From Lachnospiraceae bacterium (GTDB lineage: Bacteria; Bacillota; Clostridia; Lachnospirales; Lachnospiraceae): a stretch of DNA of 64,000 bases. The notes beneath the pieces are model-generated. The model was not told where the DNA came from and did no database searches. It worked only from the letters and a program-made list of their open reading frames with translations. Every line of letters begins with the position of its first letter. Position 1 is the stretch's first letter. The DNA is taken from the NCBI GenBank assembly GCA_014239155.1, contig JAAZZQ010000017.1, positions 27,699 through 91,698 of the forward strand, given 5' to 3'. Both the position numbers and the translations under genes were made by a program. Shown here in pieces: positions 56,322 through 64,000 of this stretch.

Positions 56322-56672
56322 ATGTTGCGGGAAAAGTCCTTATGGGAAATGCTTGAGGAAAGAGGGGTCAATGTAAAGAGAGCACTTTTGATTATGAAGG
56401 GAAATGAGGAGGCTTATAAACGATTTCTGGCAGAATTTTTTGAGGATCCAGATTTTGTGAGGCTAGGGGAAGCGATTAGGGCGAAAGAGACACAAAACGC
56501 TTTTACATATGCGCATGGACTAAAAGGAATGGCGGCTAATCTTGGTCTTGATAGAATTTATGAAATGTTGGATATGTTGGTGGAAATACTGCGCTCCGAC
56601 AAGTTGGAAGGCGCACAAGAGATTTATGATACTGTCATGCAAAAGTGTGACAGGATTGCAGGATTGCTTTAG
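56322..56672 (+). CDS. Orphan Hpt domain protein
   Basis: A 116-residue all-helical histidine phosphotransfer protein. The phospho-His lies in YAHGLKGMAANLGL (~66), the canonical Hpt box. No kinase or receiver module is attached. The neighbouring YesM-type kinase lacks a receiver and is not an expected partner. The hybrid kinase and receiver at the left of the window are possible but distant. GGTGGAGAG precedes the ATG. Confidence 0.85.
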   Translation: MLREKSLWEMLEERGVNVKRALLIMKGNEEAYKRFLAEFFEDPDFVRLGEAIRAKETQNAFTYAHGLKGMAANLGLDRIYEMLDMLVEILRSDKLEGAQEIYDTVMQKCDRIAGLL

Positions 56673-56699
56673 TAATCCAATATTCAGGTATGTACAGGA

Positions 56700-58508
56700 A
56701 TGAAAAGAAAACTTGAGGTGTTTGGATTTTTGCGAAAATCTGGTATACGCAAGCAGTTGTATACCATTTATATTCTCGCTGTTTTTTTTCCGGTGGTTTT
56801 GATTGGAATATTTCTTGTGAGTAATACATATAAATTGTTGACAAACTACCATAGAGATCTTTTGGAATCGGATAACTTGCGGGTGCGGACGATCCTTTTT
56901 GAAATTACAACGCAAGCGTATAATATTTCGGAAGAGTTATCTTTTAATGCAAGAGTGGCTTCTATCTTGAAGGGGAGTTATGCTTCAGAGGAGGAACTCG
57001 CCTATGCAGTGAATCAATCTTCTGAAGTAGTTGATAATTATATGTATCATTATACGGAAATTGCACAAATCGATATATATTGTGACAACCCGGATATTCG
57101 GGAGTACAAGCAGTATCACAGAGTAGATACACAGACAGAGAAGGCAGATTGGTATCAGCGTGCTGTTTCTCAGACCAGCGTATTTTGGAAAGAGATGAAA
57201 AGTGTTGACAAATATAACAATGAGTATTGGGGGCTGTGCCTAATAAGACGGATACCACTTGTCAAATCAGACTATCATGCGGTATTGGTAATCCGCATCA
57301 GTGATAATTATTTGAAAACACGCATTAATAGTGTGGAGTACAGAAACTGTGCATCGGTTGACGAGGGGGTTGTATTCTATGCTTCTGACAGGGACGATTA
57401 TGGAAAAGCACAACCGGTTGAAATTGACTACGATAAAATATATTTTCAATATGTCGGCAGTAGAAAAATAAAGAATAAAACTTGTTTTGTTGGGATATCA
57501 ACACTTCGTTTGTATCAGTCGGATTCAAAAATTTATATCTGTACAATCAATGATAAATCTTATGATAATATTAGTAGCATTATAGAGACTTGCCTGATTA
57601 TCATTCTTCTTGCCATTTTGGTTCCGGGCATTCTGATACATTTTTTTACCACTTATTTTACAAAGCGTGTATCTACGCTGCGGCATGTAATGCATCAGGC
57701 GAGCAATGAGGACTATGATTTTAAGGAGATGGTGCGCGGTGATGATGAACTCTCAGAGGCTTTTGAAGATTTAGAGATTATGGTCCAGCGCATTAAGGAA
57801 AAGGATGCGCTGATGTATCAGACTATGCTGAACGAACAGAAACTTGTGAACGAACAGCAGAAAATGGAGTTTAAGATGCTTGCAAGTCAGATTAATCCGC
57901 ACTTTCTGTACAATACGCTGGAGACGATAAGAATGAAGGCATATACTGTTGGAGATAGGGAGGCGGCGACGGCTATTAAACTTCTGGGAAAATCGATGCG
58001 GTATGTGTTGGAAAATAGTGGTACAACATTTACCTCTCTTCAAAATGAGCTGAATCATGTTGAAATTTATATGAAGATACAGAAGCTGCGATTTGAAGAA
58101 AAATTTGACTATGCGTTTCTGATTGCAGACAAAATTGATGTGAGCAAGTGTATTGCATTGCCACTCTTGCTACAGCCGATTGTTGAGAATGCGATTCTAC
58201 ATGGGTTGGAGGAGCGGGAAAGGGGTGGTATGATTACAATTCGGGTGGCATGGGCGGCAGACAACACGGAGCTGTGTATTTCTGTGTCTGACAATGGCTG
58301 TGGCATAAGGCTAGAAACATTGGAACAGTTGCGGGAGGACATTGTGACGCGTAATCCGGAGAAAAAAGAGAGTATTGGTTTATATAATATTAATCAGCGC
58401 ATAAAACTGTGCTATGGAACTGCATATGGAATGACAATTGATTCAGAAAGTGGCAATGGGACAACAGTCACAATTCATTTGCCCAAAAAGGTAGTCCACA
58501 ATCTTTGA
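56700..58508 (+). CDS. YesM-type sensor histidine kinase
   Basis: A 602-residue kinase of the LytS/YesM group. Membrane helices at ~22-42 and ~292-315 flank an extracytoplasmic sensor, a HAMP segment follows (FTKRVSTLRHVMHQASNEDYDF), and the His box is SQINPHFLYNTLETIRMKAY with His ~401. ATPase motifs LLQPIVENAILHGLE and VSDNGCGIR are intact. Such kinases pair with AraC-type response regulators next to carbohydrate transporters. The fitting regulator here is the disrupted one at 62449. The ATG has only AGGA close by. Confidence 0.92.
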   Translation: MKRKLEVFGFLRKSGIRKQLYTIYILAVFFPVVLIGIFLVSNTYKLLTNYHRDLLESDNLRVRTILFEITTQAYNISEELSFNARVASILKGSYASEEELAYAVNQSSEVVDNYMYHYTEIAQIDIYCDNPDIREYKQYHRVDTQTEKADWYQRAVSQTSVFWKEMKSVDKYNNEYWGLCLIRRIPLVKSDYHAVLVIRISDNYLKTRINSVEYRNCASVDEGVVFYASDRDDYGKAQPVEIDYDKIYFQYVGSRKIKNKTCFVGISTLRLYQSDSKIYICTINDKSYDNISSIIETCLIIILLAILVPGILIHFFTTYFTKRVSTLRHVMHQASNEDYDFKEMVRGDDELSEAFEDLEIMVQRIKEKDALMYQTMLNEQKLVNEQQKMEFKMLASQINPHFLYNTLETIRMKAYTVGDREAATAIKLLGKSMRYVLENSGTTFTSLQNELNHVEIYMKIQKLRFEEKFDYAFLIADKIDVSKCIALPLLLQPIVENAILHGLEERERGGMITIRVAWAADNTELCISVSDNGCGIRLETLEQLREDIVTRNPEKKESIGLYNINQRIKLCYGTAYGMTIDSESGNGTTVTIHLPKKVVHNL

Positions 58509-58513
58509 TAATT

Positions 58514-58576
58514 AATAAATATAGAAAAAGTGCTGTAAAAATTTTTGTTTTTTACAGCACTTTTTCTATATTTATT
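58514..58576. terminator. Perfect 28-bp hairpin terminator
   Basis: Arms 58514-58541 and 58549-58576 are exact complements around a 7-base loop. The core is GTGCTGTAAAAA/TTTTTACAGCAC. Long A and T runs on both sides make it symmetrical. It ends the kinase transcript. A TATAAT at 58666 is the only promoter element seen before the transport operon, possibly activator-dependent. Confidence 0.85.
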
Positions 58577-58702
58577 TATTTTTACAGTAAAAAATAAAAG
58601 ATGCATAAAAAAGTTGCTGTAAAATATAATTAATTTTTTACGTATTTTTATCATTTTAACTTTCGTATAATAAATATATAAAATTTTAAAGGGGGTAATT
58701 TA

Positions 58703-59638
58703 ATGAAAGCGAATGACAAACCAAAGGCTATAAAACAAAAGTTTAGTTGGCAGCTTATGTTCAAACAAAGATATTTGTTGTTAATGTCTGTGCCTTTTGT
58801 AATATGGCTGATCATTTTTAAGTATGTACCGCTATGGGGATGGACAATGGCATTTCAGGATGTCAGACCAAAGACATTTGCTGTGCCAGTTTGGGAGCGT
58901 GATTTCGTTGGATTTGGCAATTTCAGCAAAGCATTTACAGACAGATTGTTTAAACAGACGATGATTAATACAATTGGAACGAGTATTCTAGGCATTTTGC
59001 TAGGTACTGTATGCGCAATTATCTTTGCGTTGATGCTCAATGAAATACGATTTGTAAAGTTCAAGAAAGTGACACAGACTATCTCTTATCTACCCCATTT
59101 CGTGTCGTGGGTGGTTATTGCAAGTATCGCAAAGATGGTGCTTAATGATGGCGGTATGTTGGATACATTGTTCAATACCAGAATGAAGTTGATGAGTACC
59201 AATTCACCAGTGTTCTGGGTTGTTGTCTGTTTTATTAATGTCTGGAAGGAGATGGGCTGGGATGCGATTGTGTATCTGTCAGCTATGGCGGGAATTGACG
59301 CCGGACTGTATGAGGCAGCAAAAGTTGACGGAGCGGGCAGATTAAAAAGAATCTGGCATATTACACTGCCGGGTATCAAGCCGACGATTGTGGTGCTGCT
59401 AATTATGAGTATTGGAAGTACTTTGAACGTAGGTATGGAACGCCAGATGCTTTTGAGTAATGGTATTGTACAAGATCATGCGATGGTTCTTTCTTGGTTC
59501 TCGTACTTGAGAGGTATCGGAAACAGCAATTACGGTGTTGGTACTGCGATTGGTATGTTCCAGTCCTTAGTGGGAATCGCACTTTTATTGATTGCAAATA
59601 AGATTGCTGGTCTTTTGGGCGAGAGCAAACTGATATAA
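58703..59638 (+). CDS. ABC transporter permease (LplB-like)
   Basis: A 311-residue permease with six membrane helices. The start FKQRYLLLMSVPFVIWLIIFKYVPLWGWTMAFQ is the typical LplB/YtcP pattern. The EAA loop is YEAAKVDGAGRLKRIWHITLPGIKP. It belongs to the carbohydrate uptake type 1 subgroup controlled by YesM/YesN systems. AAAGGGGG precedes the ATG. It heads a three-gene operon without ATPase, which must be supplied elsewhere. Confidence 0.93.
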   Translation: MKANDKPKAIKQKFSWQLMFKQRYLLLMSVPFVIWLIIFKYVPLWGWTMAFQDVRPKTFAVPVWERDFVGFGNFSKAFTDRLFKQTMINTIGTSILGILLGTVCAIIFALMLNEIRFVKFKKVTQTISYLPHFVSWVVIASIAKMVLNDGGMLDTLFNTRMKLMSTNSPVFWVVVCFINVWKEMGWDAIVYLSAMAGIDAGLYEAAKVDGAGRLKRIWHITLPGIKPTIVVLLIMSIGSTLNVGMERQMLLSNGIVQDHAMVLSWFSYLRGIGNSNYGVGTAIGMFQSLVGIALLLIANKIAGLLGESKLI

Positions 59639-59651
59639 GGAGGTGTAGACC

Positions 59652-60530
59652 GTGAACCGCACAAAAATTAGGAGCCGTGAAAACATATTGGACTGGGTGT
59701 TGTTGGTAGTCTTTATTGTTTTGATTATTATTACATTGTATCCGTTTTTGAATGTGCTTGCGATATCTTTTAATGATCCAATTGATACAATGCGCAATAT
59801 CAACTTTGTGATTCCAAGACAGTTTACACTCAGTAATTATGTGTACATATTTGAGGAAAATAACTTGATTTCACCATTGATACTTTCCATTGTAAAGACA
59901 GTGGTCGGTGCTGCGACGGGTGTTATATGCACAGCAATGCTTGCATATGTGCTGAGCAGAAAGGATTTTTATTTTAATAAGGTATTTACGCTATTGTTCG
60001 TTGTCACAATGTATGTCAGCGGCGGTTTGATTCCAGAGTATTTGCTGTTGATGAGAACATTGGGGCTGGGCAACAATTTCTTAGTGTATATTCTTCCCGG
60101 TTTAATCTGGGTTTACAATGTTATTCTTGTGCGTTCCTTTATAGAGGGGCTTCCAATTGCGTTACAGGAGGCGGCACGTGTGGATGGAGCCAATGATTTT
60201 ATTATCTGGGCAAGAATTATTTTGCCTCTGTGTAAGCCAGTTTTGGCGACAGTGGCACTGTTTGTGGCAGTGGGACAGTGGAATTCTTTTATGGATACTT
60301 ACCTCTATGCAAAGGAGCTGCCGACACTGCAATATGTATTGTATGAAATTATGGAGACAGCGACAATCAAGATTGACCCACATGCGGCGGAACAGATGAA
60401 GAATGCCGTATCACCGCTTTCTGTGCGCATGGCTATCACGATTGTAGCAACTGTGCCAATTATTATTGTATATCCATTCTTACAGAAGTATTTTGTGGGT
60501 GGTATGACAGTTGGTGCAGTGAAGGATTGA
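59652..60530 (+). CDS. ABC transporter permease (LplC-like)
   Basis: A 292-residue permease with six helices. LYPFLNVLAISFNDPIDTMRN near the start and the EAA loop LQEAARVDGANDFIIWARIILPLCKP are typical of LplC. The start is GTG 59652 after AAGGAGG. It lies 13 bases behind its partner permease. The end FVGGMTVGAVKD is the normal family terminus. Confidence 0.93.
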   Translation: MNRTKIRSRENILDWVLLVVFIVLIIITLYPFLNVLAISFNDPIDTMRNINFVIPRQFTLSNYVYIFEENNLISPLILSIVKTVVGAATGVICTAMLAYVLSRKDFYFNKVFTLLFVVTMYVSGGLIPEYLLLMRTLGLGNNFLVYILPGLIWVYNVILVRSFIEGLPIALQEAARVDGANDFIIWARIILPLCKPVLATVALFVAVGQWNSFMDTYLYAKELPTLQYVLYEIMETATIKIDPHAAEQMKNAVSPLSVRMAITIVATVPIIIVYPFLQKYFVGGMTVGAVKD

Positions 60531-60590
60531 TTTTGCTTGTACAGCACATATAGTGTATGCAAGATAGAAAAAGAAGGGAGAAGAAAGTAT

Positions 60591-62318
60591 ATGAAAAAAA
60601 GACAGATTTGCGCATTACTGTTATCTGCAGTGATAGTGGCAAGCAGCCTTAGCGGCTGTGGTGGCAAGGGTGATAACAATTCGCTCACAAGCAGCAACAC
60701 ACAGCAGTCATCAAACAGTGAGACGGGAAGCGGAGGCACAGCAAATGAGAATCAAGAAGTAATTGAATTGACATTCTTTAGTGCAGATGGCACACAGGAT
60801 GACCCGTGGACAGACCCTGTAGCGCTGGCAATCACAGAAAAAACAGGGGTGAAGTTAAAGACGACTTATCCCATTGGCGGCAATGATGAGAGTGAGGCTG
60901 TTGCTCTGATGATCGCAGAGCAGAAATATCCAGATATCATCTTTGCAAAGGGTTCTGCAAACAATTTAATCGAGGCAGGTGCGATGATGGATATGTCTGA
61001 CTTGATTGATGAGTATGGTCCGAATATTAAGAAGCTTTATGGTGAAGAATTTGACAAACTTAGAGAGTCTGCAGATGATCCAGCAATTTATCAGTTATCT
61101 GCGTATGTGGTAGGCGGTGAGAAGTTCAAAGATTGTGGTTCCGCGCAGATTCAGTGGGATGCATTAAAGGCGAAGGATTATAAGGTGCCGGATACCCTTG
61201 AGGAATTGGAGACAATGATCAAGGATTATATTGCATCTAGCCCTAAGACCGAAGATGGTCTTGACAGAATTGGAATTACATTGTCTACATCAGACTGGCA
61301 TTGGATGATTACATTGGGCAATCCAGCAGGTGCAATTGCAGATGGAGCGCCGGATAATGGGCAATGGTTGATTGATGAGAATAATCAGGCAATTTATAAA
61401 TTTCGTTCCAATAAAGAGAAAGAATACTTCCGCTGGATGTGCCGCATGTACAATGAGGGAATTTTAGATCCCGAATTTGCGACACAGACAAACGATGACT
61501 ATATCGCAAAGATTGCATCAGGGCGTGTTGTGTGTCTATTTGACAAAGATTGGAACTATCAAGATGGTGAAAAGGTTCTGAAGGCAGATGGCAAACTTGG
61601 CGCTACATATGCAGGACTGCCTTTGACAATGGATAAGGATACAAAGTGTCCGAATCTGATGTACCAGGGTCTTACAACGGGAACAGGTGTTGGCATTTCC
61701 TCTACCTGTGCAGATCCTGTCAAGGCAATTAAGTTTATTGATTTTCTTTGCTCTGATGAAGGTCAGGTATTGAATAAGTGGGGGATCGAAGATGTGAATT
61801 ACTTTGTGGACGAGAGCGGGCATCGCTATCGTACTGACGAGGAGATTGAGATGTCTCAAAATGATAAAGATTATTCTAAGAATACAGGTGTTGGTTTCCA
61901 TAATTATCCATTTCCCTCTTATGGTGATGGAATCCTCGATCCGACAGGTAGCACATACACAACGACAAGCAAAACTTCTGTGATTGCAGAGTACAATGAG
62001 GAGGAGAAGGCTGCATGTGAGAAGTGGGGTGTAGAGCTTCTGGTAGATATATTCCCGCAAGCAAGTGAGTTTGAGATTCCTCCTTATCCACCTCTTTGGG
62101 CACTTGCAAAGCCGATGGAGTTTGATGAGATTGCAAATCAATTAGATGAAGTATCATGGTCTGCACTGATTAAGTGTGTCACAGGTTCTGAGGCTGATTT
62201 TGATAATAATTATGACAGCATGATAAAAGAACTTGAGAATACAGGAATGGCTGAGGCAGAGCAGATGCTTACAGAGATTATTGCAGAGAAGGTTGCATTG
62301 ACGACAGCTAATAACTGA
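60591..62318 (+). CDS. ABC transporter substrate-binding lipoprotein (LplA-like)
   Basis: A 575-residue large binding protein. The signal is MKKRQICALLLSAVIVASS with lipobox LSGC, followed by a Ser/Asn/Gly-rich linker. The mature start ELTFFSADGTQDDPWTDPVALAITEKTGVKLK and KYPDIIFAKGSANNLIEAGAMMDMSDLIDEYGPNI are the LplA pattern. The size suits complex oligosaccharides. The ligand cannot be told, as no glycoside hydrolase is adjacent. ATG 60591 follows AAGGGAG. A terminator follows the stop. Confidence 0.92.
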   Translation: MKKRQICALLLSAVIVASSLSGCGGKGDNNSLTSSNTQQSSNSETGSGGTANENQEVIELTFFSADGTQDDPWTDPVALAITEKTGVKLKTTYPIGGNDESEAVALMIAEQKYPDIIFAKGSANNLIEAGAMMDMSDLIDEYGPNIKKLYGEEFDKLRESADDPAIYQLSAYVVGGEKFKDCGSAQIQWDALKAKDYKVPDTLEELETMIKDYIASSPKTEDGLDRIGITLSTSDWHWMITLGNPAGAIADGAPDNGQWLIDENNQAIYKFRSNKEKEYFRWMCRMYNEGILDPEFATQTNDDYIAKIASGRVVCLFDKDWNYQDGEKVLKADGKLGATYAGLPLTMDKDTKCPNLMYQGLTTGTGVGISSTCADPVKAIKFIDFLCSDEGQVLNKWGIEDVNYFVDESGHRYRTDEEIEMSQNDKDYSKNTGVGFHNYPFPSYGDGILDPTGSTYTTTSKTSVIAEYNEEEKAACEKWGVELLVDIFPQASEFEIPPYPPLWALAKPMEFDEIANQLDEVSWSALIKCVTGSEADFDNNYDSMIKELENTGMAEAEQMLTEIIAEKVALTTANN

Positions 62319-62328
62319 TATCGTTTAG

Positions 62329-62362
62329 AAAAGCAGTAGGCATTTCGAGTCTGCTGCTTTTT
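62329..62362 (+). terminator. Terminator of the Lpl-type operon
   Basis: AAAAGCAGTAG pairs with CTGCTGCTTTT (one wobble) around an 11-base loop, then ends in T. It is 11 bases after the binding-protein stop. Confidence 0.75.
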
Positions 62363-62447
62363 ATGCACATGGGCACCGAAAGGAATATTGTCAGCAAAGC
62401 TGACGGGTGCCAAGTGCGGCGAGTAGAGGAAGTAACGTACTCTGCCC
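62361..62447 (+). repeat. Structured repeat, second family, copy 2
   Basis: It shares the layout of 16553-16640: GGCACC (62372-62377) with GGTGCC (62406-62411) enclosing AAAGGAATATTG and a TCAGC-AAA-GCTGA hairpin, then GCGGCGAGTAGAGGAAG with TACTC. Stem sequences differ between the copies but pairing is kept, while GCGGCGAGTAG and AGGAA are conserved. It lies between convergent genes. Confidence 0.55.
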
Positions 62448-62448
62448 A

Positions 62449-63863
62449 TCAAAATTTTAGCTGTTTTCTATATTCTGCTGGGCTAATGCCAACATATTTT
62501 TTAAATTTTTTGTGGAAGTAGTCTACATTTTTGTAACCAACCCGTTCCGATACCTCGTAGACTTTGATATTTTGCTGTTCGAGAAGTTTTTTGGAGTGTT
62601 CAATACGTCTGTGATCAATATAAGAGTTAAAGTTTTCTCCGATGACTTTTGTGAAAAGTTTACCCAGATAGGCACTGTTATAACCAAAGAGCGGTGCAAT
62701 CGTCTCAAGTTTGATATTGTTTTGGTAATTATTGTCTATGTAGTAGAGAATATCGTCAAGTATGGAGTCTCTCGACGAGTTGTCATTGGTGTCCATAATA
62801 GATTTTACTTGCTCAGAGATGTACAGGATAATCTCATATAGATAGTGACTGTGTTCAATATAGTCAATAATGGCAGAGTTTGAGGGAAACGAGACACGCG
62901 AATTATTGTAAATTTTGTTGATATTCTCTTTTAACTGTAAGAGTACGTCGGTAAGAAAGAGCCGGATGGACTTGATAGAGCTGTCCACGTTGTACAAATA
63001 TTGTTCCATAGCAAAAAGGGTAGAAGCAACCTGCTTGCGATTGTTTGCCTGCAAATAGTTTGTCAGTGCATTACAGTACATATTTAGTTTGTCATCACTG
63101 ATAATAAGACTGTTGGAGCTCATCGTCGGAAGTTCGCTGTAGCCAAGCGTATGTTGTCCCTGAATACAGAAAAAGCGTCGTTTGATTAGGGTGAAGGCTT
63201 CCTCGTAGGATAGATAGATTTCATCAAGACTTTTGACAGGATGTCCATATGTGAGAAAAAAGGAATCCAAGGGACTTCCCTCCTGAAGCTCCATTTTCTC
63301 ATAATGGCTTAAAAAATCTTCAAACCGTCTAAGCGCGAAGGAACCTTTTAGTAGAATTACATTTTTGTTATCCTCCTGAAAGGACTCAAAGGAGTGATTA
63401 CCGCTGTTTGTGATATTTAGAAGATCAGTAAAGAGATAGTTTTTGTCGTCGGATATGGAGCCAAATTTTTCGTAGATTACTACCTGATAGATGTCTGCTT
63501 CAAGCTGCATACTTTGAAAATCTGCCGAGGAGAGTTCAGCAGTGTTATCCTTTGTCCAAATGCCTGTAATCAGTTCATGAAGAATTACATCTTTGGCTTT
63601 TTCGCGGTAGAGTGCAATATTGTCAGAAGCTCGGTGTTCCTGCATTAAACTTTCCTTGATTGTGTGGATAGCATCAAGCAATTCATCCTCGTCAATCGGT
63701 TTAGTCAGATAGCATTCTACGCCATAGCGAATTGCTGCCTGCGCATAGGAGAAGTCTGAGTATCCACTCAATATAATGAATCTGCCGTTGTATCCTTGTT
63801 CGCGCGCAATACGGATAATGTCAATTCCAGTAAGTTTTGGCATACGAATATCCAGAAGGACTA
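62449..63863 (-). pseudogene. AraC-type response regulator (YesN-like), N-terminus cut by an IS630 element
   Basis: From right to left, the frame first reads KPVTTLVLLDIRMPKLTGIDI, the phospho-Asp region of a receiver, then FIILSGYSDFSYAQAAIRYGVECYLTKPID, a central domain, and an AraC DNA-binding domain (IKLETIAPLFGYNSAYLGKLF, VYEVSERVGYKNVDYFHKKFKKYVGISPAEYRK). The first ~50 residues of the receiver, including the acidic Mg site, are absent. Upstream the frame runs into a transposase region and meets a stop. The first internal ATG (63841-63843) would give a receiver without phosphorylation site. It was probably the partner of the 56700 kinase. The exact insertion point is uncertain (TA at 63862 or 63867). 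Confidence 0.8.
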
Positions 63864-63950
63864 GTGTAGTGACCGGTTTATACTTAGTAAAATAGTTCTT
63901 CCATATATTGCCCTCCCATGTTATACTAAAAAGAAACGGTGGTGGCGATT

Positions 63951-64000
63951 ATGGCAAGACCTAAAACTTACATTATTAAGCTCAGTGATGATGAAAGAGC
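63951..64000 (+). mobile_element. IS630-family transposase, N-terminus (partial, window edge)
   Basis: The last 50 bases encode MARPKTYIIKLSDDER, matching the usual start of IS630-family transposases. GGTGG lies ahead of the ATG and TATACT (63922-63927) could be its -10. The left end of the element should be at a TA near 63862-63868, where the response regulator frame is interrupted. The rest lies outside the window. Confidence 0.75.

Noticed and set aside
61536..62141. 201-codon minus-strand frame
   Set aside because: Antisense to the binding-protein gene. Cys- and Ile-rich nonsense-like translation.
1..64000. Search for tRNA, rRNA, prophage and CRISPR features
   Set aside because: No convincing cloverleaf, rRNA segment, phage structural gene or repeat-spacer array was seen by eye.

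Overview
The window looks like chromosomal DNA from a low-GC Firmicute of the class Clostridia, most likely family Lachnospiraceae. The basis is codon and base composition, strong GGAGG-type ribosome binding sites, TTG/GTG starts, a single-chain PurL, a dimeric-type GlyRS, an Era/RecO/GlyRS/AlaS/S21 housekeeping cluster and ScpAB. No rRNA, tRNA, CRISPR array or phage module was seen.

Layout. 1-5650: 3' end of purL, a hybrid histidine kinase with a stand-alone receiver, a YjbR-type protein and an unknown acidic protein. 5730-7875 (minus): an AT-rich restriction-modification pair between two 39-bp imperfect direct repeats. 8168-14773: a radical-SAM DNA-modification pair (TIGR03916/TIGR03915 type), then an HscC-type Hsp70 and a large J-domain partner. 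14867-19217: DUF3737 protein, a secreted Asp/Cys-rich repeat protein, RtcB RNA ligase, a cytidylate-kinase-like protein and a small unknown. 19510-28208: leuS, a LeuRS-derived fragment gene, TetR regulator, Fe-S aldo/keto reductase, GH13 enzyme and a split purH (IMP cyclohydrolase plus AICAR transformylase). 28205-34740: an Msm-type alpha-galactoside operon (binding protein, two permeases, GH36) whose divergent AraC regulator is frameshifted. 34775-39154 (minus): giant dehydratase-activase-like ATPase. 39589-51952: rhomboid-like protein, sigma-like protein, M16 peptidase, era, a YqzL-like ORF, recO, a lipoprotein, glyS, alaS, rpsU. 51979-56672: membrane protein, DacF-type carboxypeptidase, phosphoesterase, scpA, scpB, Hpt protein. 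56700-62318: YesM-type kinase and an Lpl-type sugar transport operon. The cognate-type AraC response regulator (minus) is cut by an IS630-family element at the right edge.

The most notable non-genic signal is a family of five short inverted-repeat elements (15690, 16769, 19225, 40485, 44784). The four complete ones are flanked by perfect 8-bp target duplications and have GTAACAGTTCAG-like ends, as expected for an IS66-type MITE. Four of the five lie within about 20 bp of a stop codon, and two have rewritten the C-terminus of the gene they entered. A second, smaller structured repeat occurs at 16553 and 62361.

Other signs of recent change are the R-M island between direct repeats, the AraC gene interrupted by a 64-bp insertion bounded by 31-bp repeats, and the IS630 insertion in the response regulator. 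Both local sugar-uptake operons therefore sit beside a broken regulator.
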